From the NCBI RefSeq assembly GCF_003086295.3, contig NC_092051.1:67767772-67831771 (forward strand): 64,000 nt of DNA. Direction: 5' to 3'. The position numbers and the translations under genes were made by a program. Below the pieces are notes generated by a model, which saw only the letters and a list, made by a program, of their open reading frames with translations, was not told the DNA's origin and did not search any database. Of this stretch, positions 10,143-21,448 are shown piece after piece (the first letter of the stretch is position 1; each line of letters opens with the position of its first letter). The stretch is from Arachis hypogaea. Lineage: Eukaryota; Streptophyta; Magnoliopsida; Fabales; Fabaceae.

Positions 10143-11670
10143 TGACGAACAGATTCTTGCTAGTAAAGAAATTTACAAATGTAACAGCGTTGTAAGTATA
10201 GTTTCTAAACCAACAGAGAATCCTTTCGTACAAAAGTTTGGTTATCACAAGTAAAAAACCCAATAAAATTTATAACCAAAGTATTTAAACTTCGGGTCAT
10301 CTCTCAAGGAATTGCAGGGCAGTATAATTTATTTTTGGTTATGGAAAATTGTATATTTTTGGGTTTTTGAAATAGGGAACAAGTAAATTAAGTAGCAAGA
10401 AAAATAAATTAATAATTAAGAAAATCTCTTGGCAAGATATAAGAACCGGAAATCCTATCCTAGTTATCCTTATCAATTGTGATGAGAATTGTCCGTTGCT
10501 CCCACTTAGTTAATCCTTACTAAATAAAGGAAAGTCAAGTGGACTGATCAATTTGATTCCTCAAGTCCTAGTCAACTCCTATGGAAAGACTAGCCTTAGA
10601 GGGATGCAAATCAATTCGCAATCCTAATTTCAAATCAACGGCTGAGTTTGATAACTCAAGTGTTACCAATTACTTAACCAAAATCAAAAGGGGAAAAATC
10701 CAAATTATTTATATCATAAATTAAAGAAAGCAATCATAAATCTAAAATACCTCGAATTATATTAAATAAAGAAATCAATTCTAACATGGGAAAGTTTATA
10801 AACCAATTTGGAAAGATAAATAACAATTAAAGTAATAGAATAAACAAAGGTAGAAGAGAAATTAAATTAAAGGAACATTCAACCTGGAATGAAGAAATAA
10901 CCATAAACTGAAAGGAATCCTAATCCTAAAAACCTAAGAGAGAGGAAAGAGCCTCTCTCTCTCTCTCTAAAACTACATCTAAAATCTAAAATTATGAATT
11001 ATGAATGTTGTATTTTTTTGTTGTATGAATGGATGGATTCCCCCATTTTATAGCCTCTAATTTGTGTGTTCTGGGCCAAAAACTGGGTCAAAAACAGCCC
11101 AAAAATCGCCCCCAACAATTTCTGGTACGTACAAGTCACTGCAAAGTCACGCAAAAGCGTCGTCCACGTGTTCGCGCGGATTGGATTTTTTCCAGGTCAC
11201 GCATGCGCGTGATCCACGCGTGCGCATCGCCTATCATTGAGGAAGCTATGGCAAATTATATATCGTTGCGAATCTCCGGATGTTTGCTTTCCAACGCAGC
11301 TGGAACCATGTTAATTGGACCTTTGTAGCTCAAATTATTGTCGATTTAGTACCAGGAGGTCAGGCTGGATAGCTTTAGCAGTTCCTTCAGTTTCTTGTAT
11401 TCCTTCCACTTTTGCATGCTTCCTTTCCATCCTTTAAGCCATTCCTACCCTGTAATCCCTGAAATCACTTAACGCACATATCACGGCATCGAATTGTAAT
11501 AAGAGAGGATTAAAGTTAGTAAATTTAAGGCTAAAGAAGCATGTTTTCAATCAAAGCACAGAATTAGGAAGGAAAATATAAAACATGCAATTTACATGAA
11601 CAAGTGTGTAAAGAATTGATAAAAACCACTCAATTGAGCACAGGATAAACCATAAAATAGTGGTTTATCA
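10143..11670 (-). repeat. 3-prime LTR of E1
   Basis: Starts (minus strand) TGATAAACCACTATTTTATG at 11670. Its partner is 30957-32434. It is 50 bp longer than the partner because the 5-prime LTR lacks about 70 bp near 32140, part of the shared U3 block (TTGGACCTTTGTAGCTC). A (TC)n run lies at 10953-10970. Confidence 0.92.
11135..11235. repeat. CG-rich palindromic words in U3 of the E1 3-prime LTR
   Basis: Words such as CACGCATGCGCGTG and CCACGCGTGCGCATCG, about 100 bp upstream of the TATA box (TATAAAATG on the minus strand, 11044-11054). The same type of word occurs in the E1 internal array at 13925-14475. Confidence 0.65.
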
Positions 11671-13170
11671 ACCTTCCCACACTTAAACATTAACATATCT
11701 TCATGCTAAGCTCAAAAGAAGCTATAAAGGTGAAGAGGAATGGTAGATAAGTATGAAATGCAACCTATCTATATGAATGCAACTATATGCAGAACGTTTC
11801 TACCTACTTGGTTAAAAGTAAACAAATCTTTTAAGAACAAATATGAACTGGATTTCACTAATTCAAATCACAAAATAAAGTACAAGTGAACTTGCAGAAG
11901 AAAATAGCTCATGAAAGCCAGGAACAAGGAATCGAGCATCGAACCCTCACTGGAAGTGTATACACTCTAATCGCTCAGGTGTTTAAGGTTCGATCTCTCA
12001 ATTCTCTACTAATCTTGCTTTCTAAGGCTTTCTCTTTTTCTACCAATCAACAAAAGTTTAATGCACAAATACACATATCAAGAGGTCTTTTAAGGGTTGT
12101 AATGGGGTTAGGGTCAAGGTAAGATTGTATTTGGTCAAGTGGACTAAAATCTGAATCCTTAATTAACTTAAACTTTCCACCTAACTTTAGACAATCCATG
12201 TAATCATAATACCACATCTAACTATCCATTAACCATGTTTTCCACATATTCATGCATCCTGATTTCGAGTACAGTACATATGCATTGCTTTCACCACTTA
12301 CTTTGGGGCATTTTGTCCCCTTTTATTATTTTACTTTATTTCTTTTCTTATCTTTTTCTCTTTTTCTTGTTTTTTATTTATTTATTTGTTATATATATAT
12401 ATATCTATATCATTTTTTCTTTTGTTTTTCTCAATGCATATGATTAAATTATTGAATACATGAACATGTCCTAAACATTTCTTTCACATTTTCAGAAAAT
12501 TCTAACATACTCAATTCTCAAACCAAATATTTCCAAACCCAATTTCCCCACACTTAAATCATAAGCACTTTCACTAGTCTAAGCTAACCAAGGATTCAAA
12601 TTAAGGACATTATTATTTTCCGCTTAGAGTTAATGATGTGCTAAAGTAAAAAACAAAGGGGTATAATAAGCTCAACATTGGTTTGCAAAGGAAAATAAAA
12701 GGGTAAGACCATATGGGTATGTAAGCTCAGTGAAACAAAGGCCTCAATTATATAAGTACATGCATACATCAAACCATGGAAATATAGAATTAAGCAAGAC
12801 AAAGATCACAATTTTAGAGAGAAAAACACACACAAAAAATAAAATATTGGTTGATAAAATGCAACCAATCAAATAGGCTCAAAATCTCACTGGTTTTGTG
12901 TGTTCAAGCTCTAAACCATGTTCCAATATAATATTTCTTCAAACAAGTTTAATAAAAAGTTTTAATTTAAATTAGTGAAATACTCTAAAAAGTTTCTTGA
13001 AAAAGTAAATATTACTTTAACTAAGCAGTGGTAGAATATGCACAAAATCAAGAAAATATACAATCAAACATGTAAATGCAACAATGAACTAATAAAGAAA
13101 ATAAAACATTAGTGTTGGGAAGAAAATAACTAACCTATGGAGATCGGTATCGACCTCCCACACTTAAAGA
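11671..13170 (-). other. E1 3-prime region with three PPT-like tracts
   Basis: Non-coding on the minus strand. AAGTGTGGGAAGGT abuts the LTR (11671-11688). Near-copies lie at 12541-12558 and 13153-13169. The spacing (about 870 and 610 bp) is nearly the same in E2 and E4. The sequence between is alignable with E2 (17215-18650) and with E4 (46820-48364), which is unusual conservation for a non-coding region. A T-rich and TA-repeat stretch lies at 12330-12420. Confidence 0.65.
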
Positions 13171-13330
13171 TTGCACCGTCCTCGGTGCATGCTGAGATGT
13201 GCAGGTGGAAGAGCTGCTACAACTGATGCTTTTCTCTAGAGATTGTGCAGATAGACTTGTCTGTTGCCCCATATAGAAGTTTCTCTTTCCCTTTCTCGGT
13301 GGCCAGCCTGAAAGAAGAGGAAAAAGAAGA
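13140..13330 (-). pseudogene. Relic of the env-position ORF in E1
   Basis: Both edges of the E2 env-position ORF remain: CTTCTTTCAG before GCTGGCCACC (13301-13315) and CACCGAGGACGGTGC (13170-13190). The start codon and nearly the whole body are gone. The splice-acceptor-like CTTCTTTCAG is retained. Confidence 0.6.
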
Positions 13331-13924
13331 AAAAGTAACCCAGAAATAAAGATAAGAAAATAAATAAAGTATGGGTGGGTTAATGCCAAATAATGAGGGT
13401 CTCAATTTCATAGTAGCTACAACATATAAGTGAGAAAACAATAGAAGCACATGGCATACCAGTGGTGCAAAAGTTGCAACAATGGGAAAGAGAGTGTGGG
13501 TAATGTAAGATAGTGTAAGTTCATGTCAATGCAAGATAATATAAGTATCATGAAGGAGTAGCATTGACTTATGAAGAATAATACCCAGTCAGAGTAAAAC
13601 AAGTCATGAAGCACCAGAATAATTCAAGAAAAGATGCAACAGTTGAAGAAGAAAATTTAACACCAATGGAAAAATAATAAATTTAGAAAAGAAAATAAAA
13701 ATATGCACAAAATTAAAATGCAATGCATGAAAGTATGCAAATAAATTAAATAAAGTAGAATGGAAGTAAAGAGGGATGAGAAGTTAAAAAGATGAAGTAA
13801 GACAGAAAGAAGAAAGGAGGAATAAAGAATAAGAAGGGAGAGAAGATAGAAGAAGAGAAATAGGAAGGGAAAAGAAAAGATTTAGATTTGGGGAAGAAAA
13901 GATAAGATATCTGGCGCTAATTTA

Positions 13925-14475
13925 GATAAGATGTGCGTCGCATGTGACGCAGACGCGTGGGTCACACGGTCGCGTCGTGTGTGACGTTTTTCAAGTGGCG
14001 CGGATACGTGGGTCACGCGGTCGCGTGACTTGATTTGTGCGAGTGGCGCGAGAGCAGCCTCGTGTTCGCGCAACTTTCTGTTTCAAACCTATTTTGCCAA
14101 AATTTAGGGTGACGCATTCTTGTGGGTGACGCGGTCGCGTGAATGGCCATATTTTGAAAATGACGCGGCCGCGTGGGGCTCGCGGTCACGTGATGGGGCT
14201 AGTGCTTACAGCATCATTCCAGGCCAACTCCATCATAACTCTCTGCCATACACCTCTTTACGTCGATTTTGCAGGGCCACGCATTTCCGTGGGTGACGCG
14301 GACGCGTGGGAAGCTCTTTTTCAGAATGACATGGACGCGTCATTGACGCGGTCGCGTGGGCATGGTTGTGCCTAAGGCACGCCTCCAGCCACGCTCTCGC
14401 GTGACTTTCTGTTCAATTCTCTTCTCTTCCGAATGAAACTATGATGCGGACGCATCAGCGACGCTTACGCGTCGC
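13925..14475. repeat. CG-rich word array inside E1
   Basis: Many copies of ACGCGGTCGCGTG, GACGCGTGGG and similar words in both orientations. It lies between the accessory ORF and the 3-prime region. The E1 LTR carries related words. A (TA)n run follows at 14489-14512. Confidence 0.75.
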
Positions 14476-14641
14476 GTGCGTTTTCTTTATATATATATAT
14501 ATATATATATATGCAGTATGCAGAATGCAAAATACAGATGCTGATGCAGATATTATAAATGAATACTAAGAAAAATAGAATAAAATAAAATTAAGAATAA
14601 AATGAAATAAAACTAAGACTGAAAAAGAACGATCATACCAT

Positions 14642-14691
14642 GGTAGGTTGTCTCCCACCTAGCACTTTTAGTTAGAGTCCTTAAGTTGGAC
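14642..14691 (-). promoter_or_regulatory. Two-hairpin element after the E1 accessory ORF
   Basis: On the minus strand GTCC-AACTTAA-GGAC is followed by GGTGGG-AGACAA-CCTACC (with one G.U pair). It starts 54 nt beyond the accessory ORF stop, as in E2 where it follows pol. Its presence in an element without pol argues that it acts at the RNA level rather than as coding sequence. Confidence 0.55.
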
Positions 14692-14744
14692 ATTTGGTGA
14701 GCTCCTTGTTATGGAGGCTTGTGTTTGAACTCATCTTGAAACTT

Positions 14745-14894
14745 TCACCAATGCTTGGACTTCCAATAAGCTCTATCAATTCCAGATATATTCCCCAAGC
14801 TTTGATGGAGTTCTTCACAAGCTTTGAGCTCCCAAAGTTGATCCTCATGTATGCCTGGATCCCAAATCTTATTTCTGCACCCATCTTCTTGTTG
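14745..14894 (-). pseudogene. E1 accessory ORF, C-terminal piece
   Basis: The minus-strand reading continues the accessory ORF that stops at the E7 insertion (29208). The TSD ACTAT joins the two halves in frame. This piece contains WDPGIHEDQLWELK and ends at a stop at 14745-14747. It is Trp- and charge-rich. No known domain was recognised. See the main part at 29208-30844. Confidence 0.6.
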
Positions 14895-15740
14895 ACTATT
14901 GGTGCACGAAATTGTGTATGTCAATGTCAATATTACTAGTTATCACAAATTCGCACAACTAACCAGCAAGTGCACTTGGTCGTCCAAGTAATACCTTACG
15001 TGAGTAAGGGTCGATCCCACGGAGATTGTTGGTTTGAAGCAATCTATGGTTATCTTGTAAATCTTAGTCAGGAAATCAATTATAATTATCAATATGAATT
15101 GTGAAGAATAAAAGAGCATGGATTAAATACTTGTTCTGCATTAATGGAGAATATGTTGGAGTTTTGGAGATGCTTTGTCTTCTGAATCTCTGCTTTTTCC
15201 CTGTCTTCTTCTTCACGCACGCAAGGTTCCTCCTATGGCAAGCTGTGTGTTGGTGGATCACCGTTGTCAATGGCTACCATCCGTCCTCTCAGTGAAAAAG
15301 GTCCAGGTGCGCTGTCACCGCACGGCTAATCATCTGTCGGTTCCCACTCATGCTGGAATAGGATCCATTGATCCTTTTGCGTCTGTCACTACGCCCAGCC
15401 CTTGTGAGTTTGAAGCTCATCACAGTCATTCAATCCCTGAATCCTACTCGGAATACCACAGACAAGGTTTAGACTTTCCGGATTCTCAAGAATGCTGCCA
15501 ATGGATTCTAGCTTATACCACGAAGATTCTGATTAAGGAATCCAAGAGATATTCATTCAATCGAAGGTAGAACGGAGGTGGTTGTCAGGCACGTGTTCAT
15601 AGGTTGAGGATGATGATGAGTGTCACGGATCATCACATCCATCATATTGAAGTGCGAATAAACATCTTAGATAGAAACAAGCGTGTTTGAATAGAAAACA
15701 GAAATAATTGCATTAATTCATCGAGACACAGCAGAGCTCC

Positions 15741-17214
15741 TGATGGGAAGCAGAAGCTGGTGAATTAAAAATTTATTAAAATGGTTACACTGCAAGTATA
15801 GTTCTTAACTCACCGAAAATCTGCCTATCAATTTAGAAATATGTCACAGAGAGTTTAAATTAAAATTACTGGGAGTTTTAAGTCCCAGGTCGTCTCCCAA
15901 CGAGTTGCAGAAAAGTGTGCTGTTTTATTAATCAGATGTTCCAAGAAGTTGAGCTAAGTAAATTGGAATTTAAATTGAGGAATTTTAAATAATATATATA
16001 AAAGCCTTGACTGGGAATTGATTGGTTAGAATCTCTATCATTGATGGAGTGATTTTTAAGATTGATTTATAATTAACGGTTACTCTGTTTGGTTATCCTT
16101 TACTAGGTAAGGGAAAGTCAAACAAGTTGGACTGCCAGATCTATTCACGAGTTACAACCCACTTAGTTCAAAGGGATTGGCGTTGGTGACAGGATAGCAA
16201 TCCAACATTTAACCTAACTATAAAATTCTCCTTCAATCCTTCCAACTCAAGAATTCCTTTTAATCAACTCCCTATCAAGTAATGAAACTACTCACGCATT
16301 GTAAATAAAGAATCCATGGCACATAAAAGGGAATTAAAAGAAGACATGATTATTGGAATTGAAATTGAATTAAAGAGAAATAATCCTTGCATTGATTAAT
16401 CATAAAAGTATCTGAATGACAAAATTGAACATAACAAAGAACATGGAAGAATAAAACCAAGTTAAGAGAACAAACTAGAATGATGAAGTCTTGATGAGGA
16501 AATAACTCTTCTCACTGTTCCAATGCTAAGACCAATTGAAAATTAAAATCCTAAAAAGTAGAGAGAGAAACCTAAGAGAGTAAAAAAAAACTAGATCTCA
16601 AACTACTGAATGAATGTGTGTTGTTTCTGCATATTCTCGGACTCTAGTCTATTGTTCCGGGCCAAAAACTAGGCCGAAATAAGGTCCAAAATCGCCCCCA
16701 TCGAATTCTACAGATTATGCAGATCGCACATGTCACGCGATCGCGTCGTCCATGCGGATGCGTCGCTTGCGCTTTTTCCTCTCCACGCATTCGCGTCGTC
16801 CACGCTACCGCGTCGCTTGCGCTTTCCAATCCGCGCGGCCGCGCAAGCCATGCGGCCGCGTCACTGCGATTTGTGCTCCTTCACGCGGTCGCGTGAGCCA
16901 TGCGACCGCGTCACTTCTCGCTAGTTATCTCCTCAAATTCTTGTGTTCCTTCCATTTTTGCTAGCTTCCTCTCCAATCTCCATCTCATTCATGCCCTATA
17001 AGGCCAGAAACACTTGACACACAGATCACGGTATCGAATGGAATAAAGGAGAATTAAAAGTAAATAATTAAAGTCTCTAGGAAGCAATTTTCAAACATGT
17101 ACTAAATTTAGGAAGGAAATATAAATGCATGCTAAATTGATGAATAAGTGGGCAAGGATTATGACAAAACCACACAATTAAACACAATATAAACCATAAA
17201 ATAGTGGTTTATCA
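15741..17214 (-). repeat. 3-prime LTR of E2
   Basis: Same length as the partner at 27009-28482. The minus strand begins TGATAAACCACTATTTTATG and ends GCTTCCCATCA. A CG-rich U3 array lies at 16730-16925. No strong TATA box was seen; a weak candidate (AATATGCAG) lies near 16630. Confidence 0.93.
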
Positions 17215-18646
17215 ACCTCCCCACACTTAAACATTAACATGTTCTCATGCTAAATTGAAGGAGACAAGGAAATAAGTATGAACATGCAGAAACTCATGAA
17301 ATGCAATACAATCCTACGTATATAAATCAGTGCAACTATATGATTATTGTCCACTTGATCAAAAGTAAATAAGCCCTTCAAAATAGTTACAAATCAAATT
17401 CCACTAATTCTATCATTATACAATAAAACTGATAAAAGTGCAAGAAGATAGCTTATGAAAGTAGGAAACATGAAAATTCAAGCATTGAACCCTCACTGAT
17501 AATGTATGTACGCTCTAATCTCTAGTGTATAGGGTAATCACTCAATTCTTTTCTAGTCATGTTTTCTAACTTTTGTTTTCCTCTTAACCAATCAACAACA
17601 GTTAATATACCAATGCAAACATCATGAGGTCTTTTCAGGGTTGTAATGGGGCCAAGGTGCAGGTAAGGATATACATATGGCTAAGTGAGCTTTATAAATT
17701 GAATCTTTAATTAACCTAAGCTCTCATCTAATATACATATATTCTATATACTTTTAAATTCATGCTTAGCTACCCATAATTCCCTTTTTCAACCCATACT
17801 CATGTTTCAACTTTGTATTTTAATCCTATCATATGTGCATTGATCTTTGAATTCCGAATTTAACATTGGGGTAATTTTGTCCCCTTATTTATTGTTTTTT
17901 TTTTTGAATAAATAAAGCTTATCAATGCACATAGATTTTTCATTCTTATATTTTCACATGAGTAGGTATCCAAATTCCCTTTAAATTTTCATGACATATT
18001 CCCTCAACAACTTTGTTCCCGTAATTTCCCATACTTAACTAGCACACACAATTCTATCTTAAGCTAACCAAAGATTCAATTTGGGATATATAATTTTTTT
18101 TTTGCTTAAGGTTAGTAATGTGGTAAAATATCGAACAAATGGGAATTAAAGGCTCAAAGTGGTTAACAAAGGTAATTGAGAAGGGTAGGCTTGATTTGGA
18201 TACGTGAGTTTAAACAAATGATGGCCTCAATCATGTGCAAGCATGTAAATATAATAAATACTGGACATATAAGATAAAACAAAATACAGATTACAATCAC
18301 AGAGAAGTAAACACACAAAAAATGATTATGGTTAAATAGTGTAACCATACATAAAGGCTCAAATCTTTCACAGGTTGTGTGTTCTTTAGCTCAAACATCA
18401 TGTTCCAAATACAACTCAAGCAGATTTATCATAAAAATTTTGAAAAATTAGTGAAATTTTGTTCCAAAGATAGATTTTTAAAAGAAACTTATTGTCTTTT
18501 CAATCAAGTACAACATGCATGCAACTATTCTATGCAAGTTATTCTATTTTATAAAAGAAAAAAAATCTAACTAAAATATCCTAATTATTGGTGCCAGAGA
18601 AGAGAATTTACCTCTGGAAGTCAGGTACTGACCGACCTCCCCACAC
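17215..18646 (-). other. E2 3-prime region with PPT copies
   Basis: No coding sequence. The PPT (AAGTGTGGGGAGGT) abuts the 3-prime LTR at 17215-17232. A decayed copy lies at 18024-18037 (AAGTATGGGAAATT) and a good copy at 18635-18650, just after the env-position ORF. Long stretches align with the E1 and E4 3-prime regions. Confidence 0.65.
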
Positions 18647-19899
18647 TTAAGGCTTTGCACCATCCTCGGTGCCATCTGTCAGAAACAGGGGTGGGCTGGT
18701 AGCAGTATCTCCACAGTCGGGACCATCATGGCTCCCGGTGCTGGTAAAAGAAGTGGAGTCCGGAGTGTCTGAGTCCTTGAATTTGCCCATGATCAGCCCC
18801 TTGAGGTATGTGAATCGGCGCTTGTTACGGCGCTCTCTCATCTTAGCTTTCTGTTCATGCCGATCCAACTTTTCAAGTAACTATTGGAGCAATTTCTCAG
18901 TGGTAGATGCTTGTGGTGTTGAAGAAGGAATATCTTCAACTGGCTCAGTAGGCTGGCTTGTAGTGGCTGTTGAAAGTCTGAGGTATTTCCCGTTAGGGAC
19001 ATATTGATCATCCCGTGGAACCATGGCTTTGGTGTCCCCAGCTCTGTAGGAGACTCTGGCTGCTAAGACAAGATCCGAGACCAGGGCGGGAAAAGGTAGG
19101 TTGCCCGCGATTTGTACGTGTTCCATAGCATGCCGGATATGTCTTGAGAGATTCAGAGGTTGGTCTGTAAGGATGCACCATAGTAGAACAGCCATGTCTG
19201 CAGTGAAGGAGGACTCATGAGTGCTTGGAAAGACGTAATGGGACATGATCTGTGCCTATACGCGGGCCTCCAAGGTAAGTGCGGAAGCCAAGATTCCCTT
19301 AGGGCGGGTACGGTGGTATCCGTAGATCCAACGGCAGCCAGGTAAAGCGATGACTCCGAGAACGGAGTCCCATTCAAATTGGTATCTCTGGCGCTGAAGG
19401 GTGGCTTCTTGAAAAGCGTCCATTCCTGCTGGAATAGGGGAAGACTCAGAGCTTGCTGAATGGCCTCTTCTGTGATGGGGACTTGCTTTTGCCGGACATA
19501 AATAGACTGCAGGGTCGGTATGTAGAAGTTGGAGTAGAACTCAACTACCCAAGAGAGATTGACCTGCCTCGGCTGTCTCCGTAAGAAATCCCATTGTCTT
19601 CGCTCAATTTGCGGCTCAACAAAGGTGGCAATATTGGATGGGAGGATAAGAAGGTATTCATTGTTATAGTTCCTTTCTGCCAGGATGGGGAACATCTGCT
19701 CACAGTAGCGATTGGAAAATCGCGCAGCGTCCTTTGCTGGAAAGGCTGTCTCCTTTTCGTCAACCTTTATTATCCTCTTGACTCGTTTTGTTGAGGGCTT
19801 GACTGCGGTTGAAGAAGGCTCTGCCACTAATGCTCTTTTAGTTCCTCTTCTTGCTGGTGGTCTGGAAGTTGCTTTCTCCTTTCCTTTCTTGGTGGCCAT
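18647..19899 (-). pseudogene. Env-position ORF (putative plant transposon protein domain), broken
   Basis: The third ORF lies downstream of pol, where Athila-type elements carry an env-like gene. The start at 19899 (MATKKGKEK) follows CTTCTTTCAG, a good splice-acceptor sequence. The product begins with a basic Lys/Arg-rich stretch (about residues 1-45). A body with RYCEQMFPILAERNY and LSWVVEFYSNFY follows, which I recognise as the plant-transposon-protein domain seen in many Athila relatives. A Lys/Arg-rich, coiled-coil-like end closes it (LDRHEQKAKMRERRNKRR). Breaks: a frame change near 19300, a TAG near 19258 and a TAG near 18884. No signal peptide or clear fusion or membrane segment was seen in the body, so a true envelope role is doubtful. 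Confidence 0.75.
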
Positions 19900-20689
19900 C
19901 CTGAAAGAAGGGAAGAGAAAGAATATTAAATGCAAAGAGAGATACGGCAAGGAAGGAAACGGAAAAGAGGGTGAATGATGCACAGTAAAATGTAGATGAC
20001 ATTAACACATGTTCTCGAGTACATATGAAAAGCCATCAATGGGAAATAGCTAGTGCATAAAAAGACAAGTGAATGCAAGGTGTTTATTGGCATGCTAGCA
20101 AAGGGCATGAGTAGCATAGACCAAGCACTACTTTGTAACAAACTATCACGTTTGTATTGACAATTGAATTCAATTAATAAAATAATAGGGAAAAGTTGTG
20201 AAAAGCAAGCATTGAATAGTATAGGAACATAGAGAAGTGCATAATGCCACATGGGCTTTTTCACAAACACATAGCATGCATGTTAAACAAGATGTAAAAA
20301 GTATGAAATTGAACATGCAAGCAATCCCCTAAAATAATAATAATAATAATAATTGTCAAATAAGTTGTAACAAGTCACAAGCATATAATGAGGGATAATG
20401 ACTCAAAAAATTTCTAACACCATGTAAAAAGGGAAAAGAAGAATAAAGAAAATAAAAGTTTCAAAAGAAAAAGAAAAGAAAAAGAAAATAATAATATATA
20501 CATAATATAATAAGAATGATAGAAAAGAGAAGAAGGAAGAAGAAGGTAAAACCTTGTTAATGGAGGAGAGAGAGAGAGAGAGTGAGATAGAAAGGAGAAG
20601 GGGGGAAAGAAGAAAGAAGGAAGAAGGAGGGAAAAGAAAAATTAGGATTTGGAGGAAAGAAAGATAAGATAATTTGGCAATTGAGGTTT
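19900..20689 (-). other. E2 leader of the env-position ORF
   Basis: No ORF of note. On the minus strand it is pyrimidine-rich (20455-20500 and 20560-20680 are CTTTT/TCTCTC tracts) and ends in CTTCTTTCAG at 19901-19910. This fits an intron 3-prime part that would bring a gag leader to the env-position ORF. An (AAT)n run lies at 20335-20352. Confidence 0.45.
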
Positions 20690-21215
20690 AGCTGTGCGGT
20701 GCATGTGATGCGGCCGCCTGGGGCATGCGTTCGCATGGGGTGCGTCAGGGAAGGGGACGCGATCGCGTCAGTCCCGTGGTCGCGTGACCTATGTTGCGCT
20801 GCTGGCGCGAGTGCAGCCTCGCTCCAGCACAACTCTCTGTTCGATTCATTTTAATTGCCAAAATTGGGTGACGCGATCGCGTGGGTCATGCGATCGCGTG
20901 AGTGTGCGTCAGAAAATAATTGACGCGGCCGCGTCGGCGACGCGGTCGCGTGACAAGGATTGTGCTTCCAGCACCAATCCAGCACCACTATCGCACAATA
21001 TAGCATAGTGCATCCTTTTACGTCGAAAATGCAGGGCATGCGGCCGCGTGAGGCACGCGGCCGCGTGGGAGGCCATGATTTCCATGCGACGCGGTCGCGT
21101 GGAGTAATTTGTGCCATTGGCACGACTCCAGCGCTCCTCCTGCGTAACTTTCTGTTCATTTTTATTTTTCTTTACTCCTCCTGCCACGCGGACGCGTTGC
21201 TGGTGCGATTGCGTC
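20690..21215. repeat. CG-rich palindromic word array inside E2
   Basis: Dense copies of GACGCGATCGCGTC, GCGGCCGCGTG and ACGCGGTCGCGTGAC in both orientations. The words match those in the U3 arrays of the E2 LTRs (27996-28190). The CpG content contrasts with AT-rich surroundings, and many near-copies differ by C-to-T or G-to-A, as in methylated DNA. A poly-T run follows at 21226-21237. Confidence 0.8.
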
Positions 21216-21342
21216 GCGCGGCGAATTTTTTTTTTTTAAGGAAAGATAAAGACATGTAATTGAAAGGGCACGGAAGCACTAATAAAGAGAAGAGTTATTA
21301 AAGAAGAAAAACTAAAAGTGAAGAAAGGAACGATCATACCGT

Positions 21343-21393
21343 AGTGGGTTGTCTCCCACCAAGCACTTTGCTTTTACGTCCGTAAGTTGGACG
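21343..21393 (-). promoter_or_regulatory. Two-hairpin element after E2 pol
   Basis: On the minus strand CGTCC-AACTTAC-GGACG, then 16 nt, then GGTGGG-AGACAA-CCCACT (outer G.U pair). It begins 56 nt after the integrase stop. Compared with E5 and E0, hairpin 1 changes its innermost pair from A-T to C-G and hairpin 2 changes its second pair from T-A to G-C. Confidence 0.6.
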
Positions 21394-21448
21394 CTCTACT
21401 AGCTCAATCTGCTGCTATGTGGGGATCTTCCAAGTGGAAGAAATCAAG

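Noticed and set aside
19153..19230. Hydrophobic end of the 276-codon frame as a membrane segment
   Set aside because: It lies beyond the frame change near 19300, so it is read in the wrong frame.
18647..19899. A true retroviral envelope gene
   Set aside because: No signal peptide, furin-like site or clear transmembrane anchor was seen in the ORF body. Position alone is not enough.
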